This document shows, piece after piece, positions 7,983-14,749 of a DNA stretch of 16,294 nt; within the stretch, counting starts at the first letter, position 1; each line of letters starts with the position of its first letter. The position numbers and the translations under genes were made by a program. This DNA is from Nitratifractor sp. (GTDB taxonomy: Bacteria > Campylobacterota > Campylobacteria > Campylobacterales > Sulfurovaceae). The DNA is taken from contig WFSU01000060.1 of NCBI GenBank assembly GCA_015485845.1, positions 1 to 16,294 on the forward strand, read 5' to 3'. The notes beneath the pieces were generated by a model. It was not told the DNA's origin, ran no database searches, and was given only the letters and a program-made list of their open reading frames with translations.

Positions 7983-8762
7983 ATGACTTCTCTACTCGAC
8001 CACCATCTCCCCGCACTCGATGCGATGCGCAAATACCCCGATCCCCTTTTCTACCGAGGCAACACCGCCTTGCTTGCCCGTCCAAAAATTTCGATCGTCG
8101 GAACACGTAAACCTTCATCCTACACCCGTCAGTTTACCTATGATTTGTCCCAGGCGTTGAGCCGACGTGGTGTGGTTGTGGTCAGCGGGGCGGCGATGGG
8201 GGTCGATGCGATCGCCCATCAGGGAGCCGGAGCGGCACATACGATCGCCGTGATGGCCAACGGTCTGGATATCCGCTATCCGGCGGTCAATGCCCCGATG
8301 ATCGCCGGGATCGAACGGGAAGGGCTGGTGCTCAGCCAGTTCCCAGACGGACAAAAAGCGGCCGGCTGGTCTTTTGTCGTCCGTAATGAACTGGTTGTTG
8401 CCCTCGGAGAGATCCTGATCGTCACCGAAGCGGATGAGGGGAGCGGATCGATGCGGAGTGTTGAGTATGCACTCAAAATGGAGCACCCCGTCTATGTCCT
8501 CCCCCATCCGCTTGATACCAGTCGAGGCACCAACCGCCTGCTGGCCGAGGGGAATGCGCAGCCCATTTATGACATCGAAGCATTTGCCAACCGTTTCGGC
8601 CGGGTACCGGAGCGAAGCGATGTACCCCGGGATGATTTTTTCTATTTTTGTCAGAAACATCCGACGCTCGATGAAGCGGTGGAAGCATACGGAGACCGGG
8701 TGTACGAAGCGGAACTGATGGGAGAGATTGTAGTTGAGGATGGGAGAGTGAGGGTGTGTTAA
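7983..8762 (+). CDS. dprA: DNA-processing protein DprA (Smf)
   Basis: DprA binds incoming single-stranded DNA during natural transformation and loads RecA on it. The 259-residue protein is mainly the Rossmann-like DprA domain (about 15-200). Motifs include IVGTRKPS (38-45), SGAAMGVDAIAHQGA (68-82), ANGLDIRYP (92-100), VVRNELVVALGE (132-143) and the SGSMRSVEYAL segment (153-163). It lacks the N-terminal SAM-like domain of longer DprA proteins. A small C-terminal winged-helix-like part remains (about 215-259), giving a length close to that of Helicobacter pylori DprA. It follows the deacetylase by 74 bases. In Campylobacter and Helicobacter ruvX is directly downstream, but here about 2.5 kb intervenes. 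Confidence 0.95.
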   Translation: MTSLLDHHLPALDAMRKYPDPLFYRGNTALLARPKISIVGTRKPSSYTRQFTYDLSQALSRRGVVVVSGAAMGVDAIAHQGAGAAHTIAVMANGLDIRYPAVNAPMIAGIEREGLVLSQFPDGQKAAGWSFVVRNELVVALGEILIVTEADEGSGSMRSVEYALKMEHPVYVLPHPLDTSRGTNRLLAEGNAQPIYDIEAFANRFGRVPERSDVPRDDFFYFCQKHPTLDEAVEAYGDRVYEAELMGEIVVEDGRVRVC

Positions 8763-8800
8763 ATTAGGAATTAGAAATTAGAAATTAGAAATTAGAAATT
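8763..8800 (+). repeat. 7-bp tandem repeat (ATTAGAA) directly after dprA
   Basis: Five full copies of ATTAG(G/A)A plus ATT run from the base after the dprA stop codon; only the first copy has a G. Such simple arrays can change copy number by slippage. It lies outside coding sequence, so any effect would be on spacing or mRNA stability. It marks the left edge of the block that separates dprA from ruvX. Confidence 0.9.
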
Positions 8801-8810
8801 GTCAGGTAGG

Positions 8811-8844
8811 GTTGGCTTCAGCCGACCGAATTGTGTCGGCTGAA
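8811..8844. repeat. Palindromic element, possible REP-like repeat or bidirectional terminator
   Basis: TTCAGCCGAC (8817-8826) pairs perfectly with GTCGGCTGAA (8835-8844) across an 8-nt loop. An alternative stem uses GTTGGCT (8811-8817) with AGCCGAC (8820-8826). The element sits between convergent dprA and the thioredoxin gene. There is no U-tract on either side. Two overlapping stems with the core GGCTTCAGCC look more like a dispersed palindromic repeat than a simple terminator, but other copies would be needed to prove it. Confidence 0.55.
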
Positions 8845-8872
8845 CTAGAGAGGGATTTGTCTGGGGTGTCCT

Positions 8873-9412
8873 CTACTTTCTAGCAACACTCTTGGCTTTT
8901 TTCCCGGTAAAATCGTTGACCACTTTTTCGAGGACGTTCTGGGGGAGCATCCCTACCTGCATGGTGATGACGTTTCCTTTGGGATCGAGGATCAGGAGGA
9001 AGGGGATCGACCCTTTCCATCCGGCGCGTTTGGCAATGTAGTCGACGAAATATCCGGCATCCTGATAGGCGACGACGTCGTAATTGATCTTTTTTTCATC
9101 CGCGAAGGCTTTGAGGCGTATCTTGGGGGTGTTCTGAACTTCGATACCGAGCATGGCGAGTTTGCCTTTGTACTTCTTGATCATGTCTACATAGTGGGGG
9201 ATGGATGCCAGACAAGGGGGGCAGTGGGTACCCCAGAATTCGAGGAAGACTACCTTGCCTTTGTACTCGGGGATTTCCAATCCATTGTCGGTACCTTTGA
9301 TGTGAATGGTTTTGCCATTGAGGGTAGGGAGTTTGACGTAGTCATTGTCAGCAGCTTGCGCCAGACTTCCAGCCAGTGCCAGAGTCAGCAGGGCGATCAG
9401 GATCTTTTTCAT
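8873..9412 (-). CDS. Periplasmic TlpA-like thioredoxin (CPPC)
   Basis: This secreted thiol-disulfide oxidoreductase has 179 residues. A signal peptide ends near ALAGSLAQA (residue 20), followed by a TlpA/ResA-type thioredoxin fold. The redox motif is CPPC (64-67, in the sequence FWGTHCPPC), and the cis-proline is Pro137 (SIPF). Proteins of this type reduce periplasmic disulfides, for example in apocytochrome c or other cysteine proteins, with electrons from a DsbD/CcdA-like membrane protein that is not in this window. The start at 9412 has AAGGA eight bases upstream; the longer frame to 9472 would bury the signal peptide. It lies 13 bases after a second TlpA-like gene, so they form an operon. 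Confidence 0.88.
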   Translation of the reverse strand: MKKILIALLTLALAGSLAQAADNDYVKLPTLNGKTIHIKGTDNGLEIPEYKGKVVFLEFWGTHCPPCLASIPHYVDMIKKYKGKLAMLGIEVQNTPKIRLKAFADEKKINYDVVAYQDAGYFVDYIAKRAGWKGSIPFLLILDPKGNVITMQVGMLPQNVLEKVVNDFTGKKAKSVARK

Positions 9413-9425
9413 AGTGATTTCCTTT

Positions 9426-10070
9426 TTATTGTTTTGGGGAAGCGGTTTTTGTTTTCTTCCCTTGATGTTCATAATAGGCGACGATTTTCAACAGGAACTT
9501 CTCCATATCGGCCGGATCTTTCGGGACACCGCGAATGATAGCATGCGTGTGACCCGTGTAGCCGAGTGCTACCATGAAGGGGAGGCCTTCTTTGATCTTT
9601 TTGCCTTTTTTGTCGACACCAAATTGGAATTTGTGCATCGCTGCGGCGACGAATTTTTTGTTTTCAACTCCGGAGATGAGGGTGTAGAGGACTTTTTTGT
9701 CTTTGGCAAACTGCTGCAACTGTGGCGTGGTCATGCCGGAAAGTTCGACACCGATGATGTCGAGCTTACCCCGCAGATCCAGGAAATAGCGGTTGAGATT
9801 GGGGATTTGCTTGAGGCAGGATTGGCAATCCTTGGTCCAGAGCACCAGCAGCGTCATGTGATCGGTACTGTTGTTGAAAATAAATCCCTCTTTGATTTCT
9901 TTGACAGAGAATTTCGCTTTTTTGGATCCGAGTTTTGCGACAAAATCCTTTTTGGCTTTGGCCAGAACTTTGGGATCGATCTTCGTCGCATTGGCATCGT
10001 TTTGGGCATAGGCCTGAGTGCTGAAGCTGAGAAGCAGAGCCAGCAATGCCAGCATTTTGGTGAACGTCAT
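9426..10070 (-). CDS. Periplasmic TlpA-like thioredoxin (CQSC)
   Basis: This 214-residue protein begins with a signal peptide (cleavage likely after AYA, residue 22), then a Lys-rich helical stretch (30-60) and a thioredoxin fold. The redox motif is CQSC (82-85, LWTKDCQSC) and the probable cis-proline is Pro164 (GLPF). An insertion with KKGKKIKEG (154-162) precedes that proline. AAAGGAG lies six bases before the ATG. It is first in a two-gene operon with the CPPC protein. The two differ in active-site dipeptide, so they may have different redox potentials and act in sequence; this is inferred. Confidence 0.82.
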   Translation of the reverse strand: MTFTKMLALLALLLSFSTQAYAQNDANATKIDPKVLAKAKKDFVAKLGSKKAKFSVKEIKEGFIFNNSTDHMTLLVLWTKDCQSCLKQIPNLNRYFLDLRGKLDIIGVELSGMTTPQLQQFAKDKKVLYTLISGVENKKFVAAAMHKFQFGVDKKGKKIKEGLPFMVALGYTGHTHAIIRGVPKDPADMEKFLLKIVAYYEHQGKKTKTASPKQ

Positions 10071-10097
10071 GGAGACTCCTTTGAAAGAATTGGACGG

Positions 10098-10152
10098 ATT
10101 ATACCATAGAGACTTAACCCAACGTTAATGATGGGGTGTTTTGCGGTATAAT
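10098..10152. promoter_or_regulatory. Divergent promoters for the thioredoxin pair and nagZ
   Basis: On the minus strand GG-TATAAT (10098-10103) lies 28 bases before the thioredoxin operon start. On the plus strand TTTTGCGG-TATAAT (10147-10152) precedes nagZ. Between them an inverted repeat, TTAAC-CCAAC-GTTAA (10114-10128), lies about 10 bp upstream of the minus-strand -10 and 18 bp upstream of the plus-strand -10. It could be an operator acting on both promoters. The boxes are seen; the operator role is inferred. Confidence 0.55.
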
Positions 10153-10176
10153 GTCTATAAAAATTTGGAGGATTGT

Positions 10177-11232
10177 GTGAAATATTTATTGAAATTAATT
10201 GTCTTTTTTGGCCTTTCAGCCATATTGGAAGCACAGACAATATCTGATAAAGAGATTGCCAACATGTTCATACTTGGTTTTGAAGGCAAAGATGTATCAA
10301 AAAAATCGTTGGTTTATCATGAGGTGTGCAAACAGAGACTCGGTGGTGTCATTTTGTTTAAAAAAAATATAGGTTCTATAGATTCTCTCAGGCAGATGAC
10401 ACATACACTCAAAACGTGCAACAAAAACCACCTTCCCCTAATTGCAGTTGACCAAGAGGGAGGACGTGTGCAGAGAATACGATTTTCCGGGCAATATCCA
10501 CGGGCATCCAGTCTCAGTGAAAAATCGGCTGCAAAAGTTTTTGACAAAATGGCTTCGGAACTGGCAAGTCTTGGAATCAATTACAATCTGGCTCCCGTTG
10601 CAGATCTGGATTATACATATAATGGAGTCATTCATGGGAATGGACGAAGTTATGGACATAACCCGGCAAAAGTTGCCCGTTTCGATCGTTTATTTATTAC
10701 AGCAATGCATAATCACCATATCCTGACAGCACTCAAACATTTCCCCGGCCACGGTTCCAGTAAAGGAGATACCCACCAAGGATTTGTGGATGTGAGTAAA
10801 TACTGGGATGATCGTGAAATTGATCCATACAAAATTCTCATCAGAGACAGGAGAATGAGAGTTGATTCTATTATGGTGGCTCACATTGTGTGTGATTATA
10901 TCACCGGTGACAAACCTGCTTCTCTTTCATATGGTGCTATTCATGAAATCATTCGTAAAAGGTTGAAATTTCGTGGAGTAACGATCACAGATGATCTTCA
11001 GATGCGGGCTATCAGTAAACAATACAGTTTAAAACAGACCATCATGCTGGCTATTAATGCCGGAAATGATTTATTGCTTTTTGGCAATCAACTCAGTAGG
11101 AAGAACAAAGTCAATGTAACGACTTTGATTCGTAAAGTAAGAGAATTATTAAGAGAAAGGAAAATCAGCTACCAATCGATTCTTGCTGCCAATAGACGTA
11201 TAAATAGAATGAAAAGGATGCTGAAGCGATGA
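10177..11232 (+). CDS. nagZ: Secreted NagZ-like glycoside hydrolase family 3 enzyme
   Basis: The family removes N-acetylglucosamine from murein fragments. The 351-residue protein has a signal peptide (about 1-20) and one GH3 barrel. Visible motifs are the substrate region VDQEGGRVQR (91-100), KHFPGHGSSKGDTH (187-200) with the Asp198-His200 acid/base dyad, and ITDDLQM (270-276) with the probable nucleophile Asp272. The start is a GTG at 10177 with GGAGGA four bases upstream. A signal peptide is unusual because classical Gram-negative NagZ is cytoplasmic, so this one probably works in the periplasm. Base composition is far more AT-rich than its neighbours (a few hand-counted lines give about 30-46% GC, against about 67% in a line of ruvX), suggesting a different history. 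Its TGA overlaps the ruvX start by four bases. Confidence 0.92.
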   Translation: MKYLLKLIVFFGLSAILEAQTISDKEIANMFILGFEGKDVSKKSLVYHEVCKQRLGGVILFKKNIGSIDSLRQMTHTLKTCNKNHLPLIAVDQEGGRVQRIRFSGQYPRASSLSEKSAAKVFDKMASELASLGINYNLAPVADLDYTYNGVIHGNGRSYGHNPAKVARFDRLFITAMHNHHILTALKHFPGHGSSKGDTHQGFVDVSKYWDDREIDPYKILIRDRRMRVDSIMVAHIVCDYITGDKPASLSYGAIHEIIRKRLKFRGVTITDDLQMRAISKQYSLKQTIMLAINAGNDLLLFGNQLSRKNKVNVTTLIRKVRELLRERKISYQSILAANRRINRMKRMLKR

Positions 11233-11636
11233 GAATAGTTGCCCTCGATGTCGGTCTCAAACGGATCGGGGTGGCACTCTGTCTCGACGGGACGACTGTG
11301 CTGCCCCAGCCGGCGATCCTGCGGCGTAACCGAAATCAGGCGGCGCGGGATGTCGCGGCGTTTGTGTCCGAATGGGGGATCGAGGTGTTGATCGTGGGAT
11401 TGCCACGCGGCGGGAGCAGTGAAGCGGAGATGGAACGGCGTATCCGCCATTTTGTCGGTTTGCTGGAGCTTCCGGAAGAGATCGACGTACGGTATCAGGA
11501 TGAGGCAGGCTCGTCGGCAGAAGCCAAAGATCAGATGCAGGGGGTTGTGCGGCAGAAGCGAGACGGGCGGATCGATTCGTTGGCGGCGAAGATTATTTTG
11601 GAGCGGTGGCTGACCGCACAAAAAGCCGCTGAATAA
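11229..11636 (+). CDS. ruvX: RuvX/YqgF putative pre-16S rRNA nuclease
   Basis: RuvX (YqgF) has an RNase H fold and is thought to trim the 5' end of pre-16S rRNA; it was once predicted to be a Holliday junction resolvase. The 135-residue length is standard. Asp7 in the first strand (ALDVGLKRIGVAL), the VGLPRGGSSEAE segment (56-67), Glu92 and Asp116 (DSLAA) supply the expected acidic positions. The start overlaps the nagZ stop (ATGA), with AAAAGG about ten bases upstream, so translation is probably coupled to nagZ. In relatives it directly follows dprA. Its stop abuts that of the convergent hemerythrin-like gene with no spacer. Confidence 0.93.
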   Translation: MRIVALDVGLKRIGVALCLDGTTVLPQPAILRRNRNQAARDVAAFVSEWGIEVLIVGLPRGGSSEAEMERRIRHFVGLLELPEEIDVRYQDEAGSSAEAKDQMQGVVRQKRDGRIDSLAAKIILERWLTAQKAAE

Positions 11637-12071
11637 TCAGCTGAGGGCCAGACGGAAGTAGGGGTTCCCCTCTTCGTACTCAATTCGCTCACCGAGGATT
11701 TTGACAATAGCACTGAAGGTGTCAAAAAACTCTTCATTGAGCGGGGTTTCTTCGAGGGTATATTTGCCGAGAAATTTCATAAGCGTCTCTTTGACATCTC
11801 CAAAACTTTTCACGAAATCTTCAGCCATTGCCCGTGTCCGCTCGTCGACATCCGCTTCACGTACCAGTTTAAAAAATTCGATGTCCTCACTGACGACGTG
11901 ATCCATCCCGATTTTGCTGAAATCTTTGAGATATTTTTTGGCTTGCCGATGTTCACCTTTGGCATATTCTCCCAGTACTCTGTGTGCGAGTTCGACCATC
12001 TTGACGTGCTCGCTTTTCCATTTTTTGACCATTTTTTGATTCTTCGTCTGAAAAAGACCAGTGAGCATCAT
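11637..12071 (-). CDS. Hemerythrin-like HHE domain protein
   Basis: This is a 144-residue, all-helical, soluble protein. It has His22 (WKSEH), His30 (ELAHRVL), His41 and a clear His58-x3-Glu62 (DHVVSED) pattern, with further acidic residues at 129-134. The spacing fits a four-helix hemerythrin/HHE domain that holds a di-iron centre for oxygen or nitric oxide binding. It does not show the exact motif order of the common Campylobacter bacteriohemerythrins, so the assignment is tentative. Two adjacent ATGs (12071 and 12068) follow AAAGGA, and either may be used. TATACT lies about 30 bases upstream. It converges with ruvX and lies downstream of pyk on the same strand. Confidence 0.6.
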   Translation of the reverse strand: MMLTGLFQTKNQKMVKKWKSEHVKMVELAHRVLGEYAKGEHRQAKKYLKDFSKIGMDHVVSEDIEFFKLVREADVDERTRAMAEDFVKSFGDVKETLMKFLGKYTLEETPLNEEFFDTFSAIVKILGERIEYEEGNPYFRLALS

Positions 12072-12100
12072 ACTATCCTTTATAATTGAATCGAATCCCA

Positions 12101-12116
12101 AGTATAACACCTTTTT
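12101..12116 (-). promoter_or_regulatory. Promoter of the hemerythrin-like gene
   Basis: On the minus strand AAAAAGGTGT leads to TATACT (12101-12106), about 30 bases before the ATG pair. The 93 bases between pyk and this promoter region (12111-12203) are AT-rich and show no gene or clear terminator. Confidence 0.45.
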
Positions 12117-12203
12117 GTCAAAAAGAAGTCATTCCGTTTGATATCTTAATCCAAAAAGTTACACTGAAATTACAAAATTATACTTGAATAGTGATTAAAC
12201 ATA

Positions 12204-13628
12204 CTAAAACTCCGAAGCAAGCACGGCCTCCATCCCCTCTTTGTTAAGGATACGGATGAGGTTGGAGGAGCCGCTTTTGCCGGTGGTTGATCCGATGGTG
12301 ACGACAAAGCGCTTGTCCTCGGGGATGCGGTGTTCATCAAGGAGCCTTTTGACAAACAGGTAGAGGAGCTTGGTCGGGTTGCGGATCGGCTCCATCACAA
12401 AGAGCGGTCGTACGCCCCAGATGAGGTTGAGGCGGCGATGGGTGGCCAGTGAGTGGGAGACGGCGTAGATGCTCTGCCTGGGGCGATACTTGGAGAGGGT
12501 CTGGGCACTCATGCCGGAGGTTGTGAAAGGAACCAGGGCTTCTTTGTGGAGGTTTTTGGCCAGTTCGACGGCGGATTTGGAGACGGCATCGGATTCGTCG
12601 TGGGTGGGGTAGTCTTTGTAGTAGGGGTAGTCTTTTTCGACGTCTTTGATCGTATCGTGGAGGACGGTGACTGCCTCGACAGGGTAGTGGCCGACGGTGG
12701 TCTCGTCACTGAGCATCACGGCATCGGTCCCGTCGTACACGGCATTGGCGATGTCGCTCACTTCGGCACGGGTGGGGTAGGGGTTGTCCTTCATGGAGGT
12801 GAGCATCTGGGTGGCGGTGATGGAGGGCTTGTTCATGGCATTGGCGACGTGGAGGATGTGTTTCTGGATGCGGGGGAGGCGTGTGACGCCAAACTCTGCC
12901 CCGAGATCCCCCCGGGCGACCATGACACCGTCGCAGCGTTCGAGAATGGCCTCGAGGTTGTTGATCGCTTCACCCGTCTCGATTTTGGCGACGATAAAGG
13001 GATCGAAGTCGTGGGAGGCCATGACCGATTTGGCGCGGAGGATGTCTTCAGCCGTCTGGACGAAGGAGAGGGCGACGATGTCGATGTCGTGCTGTGCCCC
13101 GAAGGCGAGATCGGCTTCGTCTTTGGGGGTGATGGCCGAGATGGCAAGGCGGGTCTTGGGGAAATTGACCCCTTTTCGGGAGGTGAGTTCACCGTCGTTG
13201 AGGAGCTCGAGGGTGAGGGTGTCGGTGCCTTTGGCTATGACACGGGTCTGGAGCGTCCCGTCGGCGAAAAAGACCTCTTCACCCACGTGCACCATATCGA
13301 TGATTTCGGGATAGGAGAGGTCGAGTGTGTGGGGGTCAGGGTGTCGGGTTTTGGTCAGACGCAGGGTATCGCCCCGCTTGAGCCGAAGCACCCCGTCGAT
13401 CTCCCCAATACGCACCTTGGGGCCGGAGATGTCCTGGAGGATAGCGACTTCGGTTCCGGTGTGTTGCGACGCTTCGCGGATCTTGCGGATATTGTCGGCA
13501 TGGGTGGGGTGATCCCCGTGGGAGAAGTTGAGTCGGAAGACATTGACCCCGGTGCGGATGAGGGTCTCGATCATCTCCGGTTCGGAGGTAGCCGGCCCGA
13601 GGGTGACGACGATCTTGGTTTTGCGCAT
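12204..13628 (-). CDS. pyk: Pyruvate kinase
   Basis: Pyruvate kinase converts phosphoenolpyruvate and ADP to pyruvate and ATP. The 474-residue length is standard for bacterial enzymes. Visible landmarks are the start TKIVVTLGPA (4-13), the nucleotide and PEP contacts Arg32, Asn34 and Ser36 (FRLNFSHG), GPKVRIG (69-75), catalytic Lys215 with metal-binding Glu217 (AKIETGE), ARGDLG (238-243) and Thr271 (TATQML). The C-terminal effector domain (about 345-474) is complete. The ATG at 13628 has GGGAG seven bases upstream; GGGAGCCTCCC there can form a small hairpin over the ribosome site. It appears monocistronic between queA and the hemerythrin-like gene. Confidence 0.98.
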   Translation of the reverse strand: MRKTKIVVTLGPATSEPEMIETLIRTGVNVFRLNFSHGDHPTHADNIRKIREASQHTGTEVAILQDISGPKVRIGEIDGVLRLKRGDTLRLTKTRHPDPHTLDLSYPEIIDMVHVGEEVFFADGTLQTRVIAKGTDTLTLELLNDGELTSRKGVNFPKTRLAISAITPKDEADLAFGAQHDIDIVALSFVQTAEDILRAKSVMASHDFDPFIVAKIETGEAINNLEAILERCDGVMVARGDLGAEFGVTRLPRIQKHILHVANAMNKPSITATQMLTSMKDNPYPTRAEVSDIANAVYDGTDAVMLSDETTVGHYPVEAVTVLHDTIKDVEKDYPYYKDYPTHDESDAVSKSAVELAKNLHKEALVPFTTSGMSAQTLSKYRPRQSIYAVSHSLATHRRLNLIWGVRPLFVMEPIRNPTKLLYLFVKRLLDEHRIPEDKRFVVTIGSTTGKSGSSNLIRILNKEGMEAVLASEF

Positions 13629-13655
13629 GGGAGGCTCCCGTAATTGGTTTAGACG

Positions 13656-13661
13656 ATTATC
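13656..13661 (-). promoter_or_regulatory. Possible -10 box for pyk
   Basis: On the minus strand ATAGGG-GATAAT precedes pyk, with the -10 (13656-13661) about 27 bases before the ATG. No good -35 is seen. Confidence 0.4.
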
Positions 13662-13702
13662 CCCTATCTTGGGTTAGGAGCGGCTGGTAGGTTACCGGTT
13701 GG

Positions 13703-14746
13703 TTACAAAACCAGCATCCCATCCCCATAACTAAAAAAACGATACCCCTCCTCGATCGCTTCCTCATAAAGAGCCAGGGTCTTCTCCCGCCCGATGAAAG
13801 CGGAGACGAGCATGATGAGGGTGCTTTTGGGTAGATGGAAATTGGTTAGCAGGTGGGTGACACGCTGAGGAGGATTGCCCGGATGGAGGAACAGATCGCA
13901 TTCTCCTTCGGTGCTGCCGGTGCGAGCGAAGTATTCGATGGTGCGGGTGACGGTGGTGCCTACGGCCAGCAGGGGGGTGTCGGATCGGAGGATTTTGGCG
14001 GCGGAACTTGGGATATGGAAGGCTTCGGAGTGCATGGGGTGGTCGAGGATTTTTTCGGCTTCGACCGGTTTGAAAGTGCCGGCACCGACATGAAGGGTCA
14101 GCGTGTGGGTCGGATGGCGCTGTTTCATGTTTTGTAGAAGCTCCGGGGTGAAATGAAGTGATGCGGTTGGGGCGGCGACGGCACCATTTTCTCGGGCGAA
14201 GAGGGTCTGGTAGTCACGGACATCCTCCTTGCGGTCGTCGCGCTGCATATACGGAGGCAGGGGGACGTGCCCGATGCGATCGAGGATTTGGACGAGGGCT
14301 TCAAATCGTAGGGGGTTCCCGTGTTGTTCAAACGTAACAATGCGTGAGCCGTCGTCATGGAGGGCTTCGACGGTGGCGGTAAGACCTTCGTCGAAATGGA
14401 TCTGCGTCCCGACCCGTACCCGCCCCCGAATCATCACGAGGGAACGGTGGGCATCGAGAGGCTTGGTAAAGAGCAGTTCGACCCGGCCGCCCCCTTGACC
14501 ATCTACGGCAGCTTTGTGTCCGAAGATTCGGGCTTTGATGACGCGGGTGTCGTTGAGAAAGACATGAATATCCTCAGGAAGATAGTCGAGGAGATGGCGA
14601 AAGGTGGTGTGGGTTACGGTATCGGTAGCACGGTCGTACACGAGCAGCCGGGCGCTGTCGGCCGGGCGTGCCGGGGCGGTGGCGATGTGCCCTTCTGGGA
14701 GGGGGTAGTCGTAGCTCTCGGTCAGCAGTTCAGGGGGTGTCGGCAT
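13703..14746 (-). CDS. queA: tRNA ribosyltransferase-isomerase QueA
   Basis: QueA transfers and rearranges the ribosyl part of S-adenosylmethionine onto preQ1 at the tRNA wobble base, making epoxyqueuosine. The 347-residue protein matches the family length. Recognisable segments are YDYPLPEGHIA near the N-terminus, HVFLNDTRVIKAR (61-73), HVPLPPYMQR, the APTASLHFT segment and LHVGAGTF in the middle, and TNFHLPKSTLIMLVSAF near the end. It begins three bases after the tatC stop with only a weak ribosome site, so it is probably translated by coupling to tatC. The tatB-tatC-queA order is the usual one in Campylobacterota. Confidence 0.97.
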   Translation of the reverse strand: MPTPPELLTESYDYPLPEGHIATAPARPADSARLLVYDRATDTVTHTTFRHLLDYLPEDIHVFLNDTRVIKARIFGHKAAVDGQGGGRVELLFTKPLDAHRSLVMIRGRVRVGTQIHFDEGLTATVEALHDDGSRIVTFEQHGNPLRFEALVQILDRIGHVPLPPYMQRDDRKEDVRDYQTLFARENGAVAAPTASLHFTPELLQNMKQRHPTHTLTLHVGAGTFKPVEAEKILDHPMHSEAFHIPSSAAKILRSDTPLLAVGTTVTRTIEYFARTGSTEGECDLFLHPGNPPQRVTHLLTNFHLPKSTLIMLVSAFIGREKTLALYEEAIEEGYRFFSYGDGMLVL

Positions 14747-14749
14747 GGG

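Noticed and set aside
8763..8800. CRISPR-like array
   Set aside because: The units are only 7 bp and directly abut with no spacers, so this is a simple tandem repeat.
9345..10109. Plus-strand open frame opposite the thioredoxin pair
   Set aside because: It spans two genes that have clear signal peptides and CxxC motifs on the other strand; no motif or ribosome site supports it.
12453..13643. Long plus-strand open frame (396 codons) opposite pyruvate kinase
   Set aside because: It is Gly/Val/Asp rich, matches no family and is exactly antisense to a well-conserved pyk. It arises from the GC-biased codon use of that gene.
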